Shown here: one piece after another, positions 25,014 to 33,045 of the stretch | Layout of the letters: the number at the start of each line of letters is the position of its first letter | How positions within the stretch are numbered: the first letter of the stretch is position 1 | Assembly (NCBI GenBank): GCA_045604945.1 | Contig: JAZUPA010000010.1 | Span: forward strand, 1-41,194 | DNA length: 41,194 nt | Source of the DNA: JAISGQ01 sp045604945 | GTDB taxonomy: Bacteria > Bacillota > Clostridia > Oscillospirales > Acutalibacteraceae | Reading direction: 5' to 3' | Notes under the pieces: generated by a model | What the model saw: the letters and a program-made list of their open reading frames with translations, nothing else | Database searches by the model: none | What the model was told of the DNA's origin: nothing | Program-made: the position numbers and the translations under genes

Positions 25014-26144
25014 TTGCGCGAGGTCTATCTTGATAACAGTGCCACAACCCGTGTTTCCGAATCGGCAGCACAGAAGGCTCTTGAGGCAATGACAGAAAAT
25101 TACGGCAATCCGTCGTCCCTTCATACAAAGGGCATGGATGCGGAACAATACCTGATTGACGCGCAGAAGGCAATCGCAGGAAAAATCGGTGCTCTGCCTG
25201 AGGAGATCCTGTTTACCTCGGGAGGTACTGAAAGCAACAACCTTGCTGTTTTCGGTACGGTCGGAGCCAGAAAAAGGATTGGGAACAGGATTGTTACAAC
25301 TGAGATTGAACACCATTCGGTGCTTGAAGCCTGCGAGCAGCTTGCAAAGCAGGGGTTTGAGCTTATAAAGCTGAAGCCTGACAGCAACGGTGTTGTTTCC
25401 GAAAATGATATATATGAAGCAGTCGATGGCAATACTGTTCTTGTCTCGATAATGCTAGTGAATAATGAAGTCGGCTCAGTGCAGCCGGTACAGGCTGCGG
25501 CAAGGGCGATAAAGAGAGCAAAGGCTCCTGCGCTTCTCCATTGCGATGCAGTGCAGGCATTTGGAAAAATGCCCGTGAAGGTATCCGCCCTCGGCTGCGA
25601 CCTTCTTACAGTTACCGCTCATAAGATACACGGACCCAAGGGTACAGGTGCGCTGTACATAAAAAAGGGAACCCGTATCCTGCCGTCGCTTTTCGGCGGT
25701 GAGCAGCAGAAAAAGCTGCGCCCGGGAACTCAGGCAGTTCCACTTATTGCAGCCTTCGGCGAAGCGGTGCGCGAGCTTCCGGATATAAATGAAATGTCAG
25801 GGTATATGGCATCCCTGAAAGAATATCTCATTGAAAGACTTGGTGAGATAGACGGAATAACCGTCAATTCTTCAGCGGATTCCCTGCCTTACATAGTCAA
25901 TTTCAGCACAAACAAGGTGCGCTCAGAGATAATGCTTCATTATCTTGCAGGCAGCGGAATATTCTGCTCAAGCGGCTCAGCCTGTGCAAAGGGACAGCCC
26001 AGTCATGTGCTGTCCGGTATGGGCTTTAATGCAAAGCGAATCGATACCGCACTGCGCATCAGCTTTTCAAAGCACAATACAAAAGAGGATATAGATATTC
26101 TTGTAGAAGCTCTTGCAGAAGGGCTTTCAAAGCTAAAATACTGA
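25014..26144 (+). CDS. cysteine desulfurase, NifS/IscS-like
   Basis: A 376-aa pyridoxal-phosphate enzyme that takes sulfur from cysteine as an enzyme-bound persulfide. Ordered motifs are YLDNSATT, GNPSSLH, TSGGTESNNLA, EIEHHSVLE, the PLP lysine in TAHKIHGPKG (K204), RPGTQ, and the persulfide cysteine in SGSACAKGQPS (C324). I chose TTG 25014 because GGGGAGGG then sits 8-9 bases upstream; TTG 25008 would be too close. thiI follows after 17 bases. By analogy with the Bacillus nifZ-thiI pair, its main job is probably to supply sulfur for 4-thiouridine in tRNA. Confidence 0.93.
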   Translation: MREVYLDNSATTRVSESAAQKALEAMTENYGNPSSLHTKGMDAEQYLIDAQKAIAGKIGALPEEILFTSGGTESNNLAVFGTVGARKRIGNRIVTTEIEHHSVLEACEQLAKQGFELIKLKPDSNGVVSENDIYEAVDGNTVLVSIMLVNNEVGSVQPVQAAARAIKRAKAPALLHCDAVQAFGKMPVKVSALGCDLLTVTAHKIHGPKGTGALYIKKGTRILPSLFGGEQQKKLRPGTQAVPLIAAFGEAVRELPDINEMSGYMASLKEYLIERLGEIDGITVNSSADSLPYIVNFSTNKVRSEIMLHYLAGSGIFCSSGSACAKGQPSHVLSGMGFNAKRIDTALRISFSKHNTKEDIDILVEALAEGLSKLKY

Positions 26145-26161
26145 TCGGAAGGGATCAAATC

Positions 26162-27340
26162 TTGAACGAAGTAATACTTGTAAAAAACGGTGAGCTTGCC
26201 CTGAAGGGACTTAACAGAAGAACTTTCGAGGAAGCCCTGATGAAGAACATAAAGAACGCACTGAAACCTCTGGGAAGCGTGGAAATACGCAGAGCGCAGT
26301 CTACCATGCATATAAAGACCGAGGATCCTGACATGATGGATGAGGCGGTTGAGCGCACAGCCAGAGTATTCGGTATCGCAGCCCTTTCAAGAGCAGCAAT
26401 GTGCGAAAAGGATTTTGAAATAATCAAGAAAACAGCGGAAGAATACCTTGCAGATCAGCTGCTTGAGGTTTCCACCTTCAAGGTGGAAGCAAAGCGCTCC
26501 GACAAGAGCTTCCCCATGAAGAGCCCTCAGATCTGTGAGGAAATGGGCGGTTTCCTGCTTGAAAAGTTCCCTCACCTGACTGTTGATGTTCATAATCCCG
26601 ATATTGTGGTAATGGTTGAAATACGCGATTTTGCAGCGTATATCCACGGCAATGCCATAAAAGGTGCAGGAGGACTGCCCGTAGGAACAGGGGGCAAGGC
26701 TGCGGTAATGATTTCCGGCGGTATTGATTCTCCTGTTGCAACATGGATGATGGCAAAACGAGGACTTGAGATATTTGCGGTGCATTTTGCATCACCGCCG
26801 TACACCAGCGAGAGAGCAGAGAAAAAGGTTATCGATCTGCTTGCCAAGGTATCTCTGTGGCACGGTCCCATAAAGCTTTATGTAGTACCCTTTACCGAGG
26901 TGCAGGAGGCTATAAGGGATACGGTGCCTGAAGAGTACTTCACCATCATTATGAGAAGGATAATGATAAAGATAACCGAAAAGATTGCACGCTTCAATAA
27001 TGCTTCTGCAATGATAAGCGGCGAGAGCGTCGGACAGGTTGCAAGCCAGACCCTCAAGGCAATAGAATGTACCGACAATGCAGCAGGAATGCCCATCCTC
27101 AGACCTCTTGTGGGTATGGATAAGGATGAGATAATAGCAATCGCAAGAAAGATAGACACCTTTGAGACTTCAATTCTGCCCTATGAGGACTGCTGCACGG
27201 TATTTACACCCAAGCACCCCAGAACAAGACCTGTGCTTAATAATGTTCTCGAAGCAGAGAAGAAGCTCGAAATTGACGATATGATGACCACAGCACGAAA
27301 GAACAGCAAAATAATCTGGATAACCCCCGATATGAATTGA
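26162..27340 (+). CDS. thiI: tRNA 4-thiouridine synthase ThiI
   Basis: A 392-aa enzyme that adenylates U8 of tRNA and inserts sulfur, using persulfide from the adjacent cysteine desulfurase. It has an N-terminal ferredoxin-like domain beginning VILVKNGELALKGLNR, a THUMP domain (about 60-165) and a PP-loop ATPase with MISGGIDSPVATW (near 183-195). Conserved SGESVGQVASQT and YEDCCTVFTPKHP follow. It lacks the C-terminal rhodanese domain of the E. coli enzyme, as is usual in Firmicutes. It starts at TTG 26162 with GGAAGGG upstream. Confidence 0.95.
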   Translation: MNEVILVKNGELALKGLNRRTFEEALMKNIKNALKPLGSVEIRRAQSTMHIKTEDPDMMDEAVERTARVFGIAALSRAAMCEKDFEIIKKTAEEYLADQLLEVSTFKVEAKRSDKSFPMKSPQICEEMGGFLLEKFPHLTVDVHNPDIVVMVEIRDFAAYIHGNAIKGAGGLPVGTGGKAAVMISGGIDSPVATWMMAKRGLEIFAVHFASPPYTSERAEKKVIDLLAKVSLWHGPIKLYVVPFTEVQEAIRDTVPEEYFTIIMRRIMIKITEKIARFNNASAMISGESVGQVASQTLKAIECTDNAAGMPILRPLVGMDKDEIIAIARKIDTFETSILPYEDCCTVFTPKHPRTRPVLNNVLEAEKKLEIDDMMTTARKNSKIIWITPDMN

Positions 27341-27377
27341 TTTTAACGGTGTTAAAGAAAAAGGAGGGATCTGCTGA

Positions 27378-29675
27378 ATGAATGCGGAACTTATCAACAT
27401 CGGTACAGAACTGCTCATAGGCGATCAGATCAACAGTAATCAGACCTTCCTGGTCAAGGAACTGGCGAACATTGACGTTAACATTTACTGTCAGAACACC
27501 GCCGGCTTTGACCCCGACAGACTGAGCGATCTGCTCAGTGTGGCACTGACACGAAGCGATGTAATCCTTCTTGTCGGTGGCATGGGCCCCAATGCAGAGG
27601 ACATCACAAAGCAGACTGTATGTGATGCGCTGGGACTGCAGATGGTACGTCATGACAAGAGCGAAAAGCGAATCAAAGAATACTGCGAGCAGAATGGTAT
27701 GGAAGTCAACGACATTATCATGTCCATGGCTGATATGCCTGCAGGCTCAGTTGTTTTCAGAAACGACAGCGGTATGTGTCCCGGCTGTGCAATACGAAGC
27801 AGCAAGCAGTGTATTGTTATGCTGCCTTCCTCCACCGTTGAGCTTGTACCCATGGTGCGCAGCTATGTTATTCAGTACCTCAAGCAGCTGACAGACGGTG
27901 CTGTTTTCTCCCAGACAATAAGCGTATTTTCAATGGGTATCTCCGTTCATGAGGTTGAAGAGCGTCTCGGCTACCTCAAGGACAGCCGAAATCCCACCAT
28001 TACCTGTATTGAAAACACCGGTGAGGTTCAGATTCGAGTAACATCGAAGACCGACACCGAGGAGGCTGCCCGTAACCTTGCAGCACCTCTTATCAGAGAT
28101 ATTCTTCAGATATTCGGCTCTGATGCTTACGGTATGAACGTAAGCGGACTTGAGCAGGTTGTTGTGCAGAAGCTTATGGAAAAGGGAATGACCCTGTCCA
28201 CTGCAGAAAGCTGTACAGCAGGTATTATCTCAAAGAGAATCACCGACATTTCCGGTGCATCCAAGGTTTTCGAAATGGGTGCCGCTACTTATTCAAGTAA
28301 TAAGAAATCAGACATGCTTGGTGTTTCCAACGCAGTTATCCAGAAATTCGGTGCGGTTTCCCCTGAAGCTGCAGCTGCTATGGCGGTTGGTGCAAGAAGA
28401 CTTGCAGGCAGCTCCCTTGCAGTTTCCACAACAGGTATTGCGGGACCCGGCGGCGGTACTCCGCAGCGTCCTGTAGGTCTTGTATTCATTGCTCTTGCAG
28501 ATAAGGAAAGAGTATGGGTAAAGAAGGTACTTATCCAGAAGCCCGGTATGGACCGCGACTATGTAAGACAGGTTGCAGCTTCCCATGCACTGAACCTTGT
28601 CCGTATCTATATAGAGACACTCCCCGACCTTATGCCGGGATATGAATCAGCCGCAAACTTCTCCGATGTATATCTCGATACTCCCGGCGGCGGAACATCC
28701 AGAGCAGTATCAAGAAGGAGGGCTTCTTCCATGGGAACCTCAGGCAGCAAGCCCAAGAGAAGCGTGGGTGACATCCTCAGAACAATCCTGTTTATAATCG
28801 CCCTTGCCGGTTTCCTCGGTTCAGGCGGATATCTGCTTAACAGAGAGATGCAGGACAGAGCATCGCAGAATGACCTTGAGAAGGTCTCTCAGTTCTATGA
28901 TGCCAAGGAAGTTGAAACCGCGGAAGGCGGCATCTGGAGCGGAATTGCGGTTGAGGAAGAGGAAGTTCAGCGCGATTCCCAGAACCGACTTGTTGCATTT
29001 ACCGACCTTGTTGAAAAATATCCTGATACCATCGGCTGGATAACAGTTCCCAATACTGATATCAACTACATTGTAGTCCAGGATAAGGACGGAAAGAACA
29101 ACGACTATTATCTCAAGCATGACTTCGAAGGTGATTCCAACAGAAACGGCGCTATCTTCGGAGACTACCGCCTCAATATTGAATACGGCGTAAAACAGCC
29201 CAATATTGTAATCTACGGTCACCACATGAAGAGCGGTCTGATGTTCAACAACCTCATCAAGTACGATGATATTGCATTCTACAAGCAGAATCCTGTTATT
29301 TCCTTCGATACCATTTATGAAGAAGGTCAGTGGGTAATCTTTGCTCTTCTGAAGATTGACGCAAAGGAAAACAACGGCACACCTTCCTTCAACTTCATGA
29401 AGCTGGGAGATGCTCTTGACGACCCGATGAATTTCCAGGCATTTATAAATGATATCAGAGCACATTCGGTAATTGATACCAACGCTGCAATTGCAGTAAC
29501 CACCGATGACGAGCTTCTTACTCTTTCAACCTGTTCCTACGAGCATGATGACTACAGAACTGTAGTTGTAGCAAGAAAGGTAAGAGCCAACGAAACAATT
29601 GATGTTTCAGAGGTTACCTGGGCAGAATCTCCCATTATGCCCAAATCCTGGGGTAAGTGGAAGGGTTCTCTCTGA
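27378..29675 (+). CDS. cinA: CinA fused to membrane-anchored class B sortase
   Basis: A single 765-codon frame with two unrelated parts. Residues 1-170 are the CinA MoCF-like domain (GTELLIGDQINSN, GGMGPNAEDITK). Residues about 255-415 are the CinA nicotinamide-nucleotide amidase domain (TAESCTAGI, ATYSSNKK, TGIAGPGGGT). A Gly/Ser/Arg-rich linker follows (about 418-464), then one membrane helix (about 468-488). Residues about 500-765 are a class B sortase with predicted catalytic H615 (IYGHHM), C719 (LSTCSYE) and R727. The topology is coherent: CinA inside, sortase outside. An AAGGAGG site and in-frame ATG occur at the junction (28715-28733), so a separate sortase may also be made. Family CinA proteins are normally about 410 aa and free-standing. 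It is preceded by thiI and followed by a terminator. Confidence 0.9.
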   Translation: MNAELINIGTELLIGDQINSNQTFLVKELANIDVNIYCQNTAGFDPDRLSDLLSVALTRSDVILLVGGMGPNAEDITKQTVCDALGLQMVRHDKSEKRIKEYCEQNGMEVNDIIMSMADMPAGSVVFRNDSGMCPGCAIRSSKQCIVMLPSSTVELVPMVRSYVIQYLKQLTDGAVFSQTISVFSMGISVHEVEERLGYLKDSRNPTITCIENTGEVQIRVTSKTDTEEAARNLAAPLIRDILQIFGSDAYGMNVSGLEQVVVQKLMEKGMTLSTAESCTAGIISKRITDISGASKVFEMGAATYSSNKKSDMLGVSNAVIQKFGAVSPEAAAAMAVGARRLAGSSLAVSTTGIAGPGGGTPQRPVGLVFIALADKERVWVKKVLIQKPGMDRDYVRQVAASHALNLVRIYIETLPDLMPGYESAANFSDVYLDTPGGGTSRAVSRRRASSMGTSGSKPKRSVGDILRTILFIIALAGFLGSGGYLLNREMQDRASQNDLEKVSQFYDAKEVETAEGGIWSGIAVEEEEVQRDSQNRLVAFTDLVEKYPDTIGWITVPNTDINYIVVQDKDGKNNDYYLKHDFEGDSNRNGAIFGDYRLNIEYGVKQPNIVIYGHHMKSGLMFNNLIKYDDIAFYKQNPVISFDTIYEEGQWVIFALLKIDAKENNGTPSFNFMKLGDALDDPMNFQAFINDIRAHSVIDTNAAIAVTTDDELLTLSTCSYEHDDYRTVVVARKVRANETIDVSEVTWAESPIMPKSWGKWKGSL
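28715..28733 (+). promoter_or_regulatory. internal ribosome binding site and start for sortase
   Basis: AAGGAGG (28715-28721), a 9-base spacer, then ATG (28731-28733), in frame inside the CinA-sortase ORF. The site spans two consecutive AGG arginine codons. Initiation here would give a stand-alone sortase of 314 aa, beginning MGTSGSKPKRS and keeping its membrane helix. Confidence 0.65.
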
Positions 29676-29683
29676 TTGATTGA

Positions 29684-29717
29684 AAAAGCGACGCGAGACC
29701 TGTCTTCCGTCGCTTTT
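29684..29717 (+). terminator. terminator after CinA-sortase gene
   Basis: A 10-bp stem (29684-29693 with 29708-29717), a 14-base loop with some inner pairing, and terminal TTTT, nine bases after the stop codon. Confidence 0.8.
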
Positions 29718-29753
29718 CCTTTTATTGGTACAATGTAAAGTGGAGGAGAAATT

Positions 29754-30515
29754 ATGAAAAAGTTGTTTCCTAAAATGACAAGCCGCATTGGCAGCGGTTA
29801 TGTATTTGCGGCTTTTGCGTACTGGCTGTTTGGTTTTGTGCTTCTTCCGTTTGTAATACCGATTGTAGGCTACGGGGCATGGGATGACACAAAGCTTCTC
29901 TCATGGGTTGAGGGTATTTACCATGTTATCAACGGCTCTGTTATGGCGTTTATGCTCAAAGAGCACATGTCAGACACTGCGTATAAGGTCAGACTGAAGT
30001 TTAAAAATTTTGTATCCACAGTAATGGCAGCAATAGGTATGATGACAATTGTAACAGTGCTGGCGGATATGCTGTTGAAGCTTCTGAATATCAGAGATAT
30101 CAGCACTGTTGATATATATCCGATTTCGGAATTTGATGTTGCAGAGACTGCAGGTTTGCTGATTCTCGAAAACAACATTTTCGGAACAATCAGCATTTCA
30201 ATATTTTCAACCTTTGCAATAACAGGTATGTTCTACGCATCGGGCTTCGCGCCGCTCTGCTGCAAGCGCCCCTGGCTTGGCTATGTCATGGTGACAGTGC
30301 TGCTGGTGCTTGTAACGGGCTTTGATATTTTCTGGCGCGGATACCACTATACAACATTACTTATTGCCCTGCTGAGACTGCCGATACATCTGATTGCGTG
30401 CTGGTCATACCAGAAGGAGAATTCAGTATGGGCTCCGCTGTCATCGCTGTTCCTTTTTAATCTCGTAACGTCATTGTGGGGCATATTTGCTTACAATTTT
30501 CCCTCGATGCTTTAG
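29754..30515 (+). CDS. polytopic membrane protein, paralogue 1 of 3
   Basis: A 253-aa hydrophobic protein with about six predicted membrane segments. I do not recognise its family. It shares a clear pattern with the next two genes: an N-terminal MKKLFPKM, a YPISEF motif near residue 120, CKRPWLGY in the middle, RLPIHLIACWSYQK near the C-terminus and a final LFNLVTS helix. The shared motifs show recent or maintained duplication. GGAGGAGAAATT precedes the ATG. No signal peptide or lipobox is seen. A transporter, immunity or intramembrane enzyme role cannot be chosen from sequence alone. Confidence 0.75.
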   Translation: MKKLFPKMTSRIGSGYVFAAFAYWLFGFVLLPFVIPIVGYGAWDDTKLLSWVEGIYHVINGSVMAFMLKEHMSDTAYKVRLKFKNFVSTVMAAIGMMTIVTVLADMLLKLLNIRDISTVDIYPISEFDVAETAGLLILENNIFGTISISIFSTFAITGMFYASGFAPLCCKRPWLGYVMVTVLLVLVTGFDIFWRGYHYTTLLIALLRLPIHLIACWSYQKENSVWAPLSSLFLFNLVTSLWGIFAYNFPSML

Positions 30516-30557
30516 TTGAATACCATTCAGGTTTTTAGAGTGACAGGAGTGTTGAAT

Positions 30558-31310
30558 TTGAAAAGAGTATTTCCGCACATGTACAGTAAACCCAATACAG
30601 GCAATACGATTGCAGTGCTGCTGTTCGGGTTCATGGTCTTTGTTTTCATACCTTTTGTCATGCCGATTGCAACCTTTGACCTGTGGGATAATAGAGCAGA
30701 AAACTTCTGGATCGAGTGTATATATCACCTGATGAACTTTGCGGTAACAGGCGGTCTTATGTTTAAATGCATCAGAAATGATGTCAATGCACTGAGGGTA
30801 GGAAAGAAGAAAATTGCAAAAACGGTGCTTGTCACAGTAGGTCTTATGCTTGTAAATGCAGTGATATGCAGCCTGATTACAGCTTTTGTGCTGGATTATT
30901 CAATTAATGTTATTGCGATATTCCCGATGACGGAGTTTTCTGTTCTCTATTCGGGCGCGGGGCTGGTAAGAGTAAACCCGATTATCGGAATACTTTGTAT
31001 GACAGTTCTGGTTCCTGTTGCAATTGTATGCATTTATTACACCACAGCTTTTGCACCGGCGGCATGCAAGCGTCCGTGGCTTGGGTATATTTCAGTTACG
31101 TTGCTTCTGCTGGTGATAACAAGATACGATGTTCTGTGGAGAGATTACGACGGAACCCACGAAATATTTGCAATGACCAGCTTTTTCATGCGCCTGCCTG
31201 CACATCTGCTTGCCTGCTGGTCATACCAGAAAACAGACGGTATCCTGGCGCCGATATTCTCCTTGTCGCTCTTTAATCTGATTACATCAGTTGTGGCTGT
31301 TTTTGTATAA
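30558..31310 (+). CDS. polytopic membrane protein, paralogue 2 of 3
   Basis: A 250-aa membrane protein and paralogue of its neighbours. Shared blocks are the N-terminal KRVFPHMYSKPNTG, FPMTEFSVLYSG, ACKRPWLGY and RLPAHLLACWSYQKTDG. I chose TTG 30558 because AGGAG lies 8 bases upstream and the start then aligns with MKK[LV]FP of the other two. An upstream frame from 30516 has no site. The gap from paralogue 1 is 42 bases, so the two are probably one transcript. About six membrane segments are visible. Function unknown. Confidence 0.75.
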   Translation: MKRVFPHMYSKPNTGNTIAVLLFGFMVFVFIPFVMPIATFDLWDNRAENFWIECIYHLMNFAVTGGLMFKCIRNDVNALRVGKKKIAKTVLVTVGLMLVNAVICSLITAFVLDYSINVIAIFPMTEFSVLYSGAGLVRVNPIIGILCMTVLVPVAIVCIYYTTAFAPAACKRPWLGYISVTLLLLVITRYDVLWRDYDGTHEIFAMTSFFMRLPAHLLACWSYQKTDGILAPIFSLSLFNLITSVVAVFV

Positions 31311-31351
31311 AAGTGATAAAGAATTTAATGAGTAAATTAATGAAATGTTAA

Positions 31352-31379
31352 TTGAATTTATATTGTAAAATGATAGAAT
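31352..31379 (+). promoter_or_regulatory. promoter of third membrane paralogue
   Basis: TTGAAT (31352-31357), a 16-base spacer and TAGAAT (31374-31379), in a 94-base, very AT-rich gap. It suggests the third paralogue is transcribed separately. Confidence 0.45.
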
Positions 31380-31404
31380 AAACTAAATAAAGGAGGTTAA
31401 GCTT

Positions 31405-32163
31405 ATGAAAAAACTGTTTCCGCGTATGTATAACAAACCGAGCATCAGAGTGATTATTCCTTTGTTTGCATTTGCTTTCATGTCCTTTGCTTACATACCT
31501 TCGGCATTGCCGTTGCTCACTCGTGACCTGTATAATGGTCGCTCAGTGGAATTATGGCTGGAGTTTTCTTATCATCTGCTTAATTTCCTGGTGTTTGGTG
31601 CGCTTATTATTCCTTCGGTGAAGAAGGATATTCAGGAAATAAGACTTAAAAACAAGAAGACAGGAAAAACAATATTGATAACCATCGGGCTGATGGCAGC
31701 AACAGTGCTGATATGCGCCCTGTTGTTAAAGGTGTTTCACGCTGAAAACCTGAGAATATATGATGTTTTCCCGATGGCTGAATTTTCCGTTTTCTATTCT
31801 GCCACTGAGCTCATAGGAATGAATCCTGTCATCGGTATTGTCTGCGCAGGTATCTTTGCACCTGCTGCGATATCTGCTGTATGCTGTGGAGCTGTATTCG
31901 CCCCTGCTGCGGTTAAACGCTCGTGGCTGGGATACGCTGCAATTACGGTGTTTCTTGCCTTAATGCTTCTGTATTACATATTCTACTGGAAGGATTATTC
32001 AGGGCTTTCCGCCGCAGATATAGTAATCGGATTTTCCATGCGCCTGCCGATATATCTGCTTGCCTGCTGGTCGTGCCAGAAGACAGACGGAATCATCGCC
32101 CCTGTAATTTCAATTACTGCAATAAATCTTATCGCATCGCTTTCTGCGGTGTTTCCGGTATAA
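31405..32163 (+). CDS. polytopic membrane protein, paralogue 3 of 3
   Basis: A 252-aa membrane protein with the same layout as the two preceding genes: MKKLFPRMYNKPS, FPMAEFSVFYSA, then VKRSWLGY and RLPIYLLACWSCQKTDG. It is closer to paralogue 2 than to 1 (shared MYxKPS, EFSVxYS and NPxIGI blocks). It has lost the Cys of CKRPWLGY and the Tyr of WSYQK. AAGGAGG lies about 8 bases before the ATG. It has its own probable promoter and a bidirectional terminator after it. Function unknown. Confidence 0.75.
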   Translation: MKKLFPRMYNKPSIRVIIPLFAFAFMSFAYIPSALPLLTRDLYNGRSVELWLEFSYHLLNFLVFGALIIPSVKKDIQEIRLKNKKTGKTILITIGLMAATVLICALLLKVFHAENLRIYDVFPMAEFSVFYSATELIGMNPVIGIVCAGIFAPAAISAVCCGAVFAPAAVKRSWLGYAAITVFLALMLLYYIFYWKDYSGLSAADIVIGFSMRLPIYLLACWSCQKTDGIIAPVISITAINLIASLSAVFPV

Positions 32164-32167
32164 ACAC

Positions 32168-32203
32168 AAAACAGAGTCGGGCATCCGCTCGGCTCTGTTT
32201 TTA
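32168..32203 (+). terminator. bidirectional terminator
   Basis: An 8-9-bp stem (32168-32176 with 32193-32201) with extra inner pairing, followed by a T run on the plus strand. It serves paralogue 3 and, from the other side, the convergent lipoprotein gene whose stop overlaps it. Confidence 0.7.
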
Positions 32204-32848
32204 TGCTTTTGATAACTGCACTGACATTTTTTCATTCCAGCATGAAAGCTCTATTTTGATGTCATCGCTTCGCCATACAGAATAATATTTATAATCAAGA
32301 CCGTCGGTGCTTATTTTGTCAGCTGCACCGAATTCGTTAGAGATGTTCATTGTCCATATAACCGGCATGTATGGGGGAGAGAGCTCAATATTTTCGATCA
32401 GTCCGTCATCGCCGTATGATAGAATAACACTGCATTCGGTTTCGAATACAGGCATTTTATATGTCCTTCGCCTTACAAAAGCAGTATTGCCTTGAATAAC
32501 GGTAAAAGGATCACCTTCTCCAAGCTTTTCAATAACAGTAAAATCATTTGCACCTATGAGAGAGGCGAGCTGTGAAAGCTCGCCTTTTTCAAAGGAAGAG
32601 GTTCTTCTTGAACCGTTGGAAGAAGGTGCAGTGGAGTCACCGCCGTAGATGTCGAACTCAGCAGAAGCGCCGCCCTGCATGGAGCTGCCGTCGTTTGTAC
32701 GGTTGTTGTCGCCGTCGTAAGTGCTGTCATCATACATTCTGCTGTTGTTGCCGGCTTCGCCTTCAACATTTGCATCGGTTGAACAGCCGCATGCGGTGAA
32801 CAGGGAAAGAAGCATAACTGCCAGTAAAATGCAGAAAATCTTTTTCAT
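32201..32848 (-). CDS. putative lipoprotein
   Basis: A 215-aa protein with a lipoprotein signal peptide: KK, a hydrophobic stretch (4-18), then TAC with the likely lipidated cysteine at C20. Residues 21-85 are a low-complexity linker rich in Ser, Asn, Gly and Asp. The C-terminal domain (about 88-215) is strand-rich and unrecognised. It would be anchored on the outer face of the membrane. GGAGGCAAAAGC precedes the ATG. It is convergent with the membrane paralogues, and no partner is evident. Confidence 0.7.
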   Translation of the reverse strand: MKKIFCILLAVMLLSLFTACGCSTDANVEGEAGNNSRMYDDSTYDGDNNRTNDGSSMQGGASAEFDIYGGDSTAPSSNGSRRTSSFEKGELSQLASLIGANDFTVIEKLGEGDPFTVIQGNTAFVRRRTYKMPVFETECSVILSYGDDGLIENIELSPPYMPVIWTMNISNEFGAADKISTDGLDYKYYSVWRSDDIKIELSCWNEKMSVQLSKA

Positions 32849-32979
32849 GCTTTTGCCTCCGAATTTGTTTATGAAATCAGACTTTTCGTTGATTTCAGTG
32901 TTATTATTGACCTTTTATCCTGAGTAATTTGAGCGAAATAATGGAAATCGTAATTTTTGCTTTAACTTGATGAAATCTA

Positions 32980-33008
32980 TTGAAACGCAGAGTGAAATAG
33001 GTTAAAAT
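32980..33008 (+). promoter_or_regulatory. promoter of ior-paaK operon
   Basis: TTGAAA (32980-32985), 17 bases, then TAAAAT (33003-33008), about 37 bases before the iorA start. Confidence 0.65.
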
Positions 33009-33045
33009 AAATAATTATAGCAACCACTGAAAGAAGGGTTATACC

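Noticed and set aside
24730..25173. N-terminal extension of spoVFA
   Set aside because: The extension crosses an AT-rich divergent promoter region and part of the cysteine desulfurase gene. The family start motif begins at 24729.
32873..32896. 7-bp inverted repeat near the lipoprotein start as an operator
   Set aside because: It is a short AT-rich repeat with no promoter evidence around it, so chance is likely.
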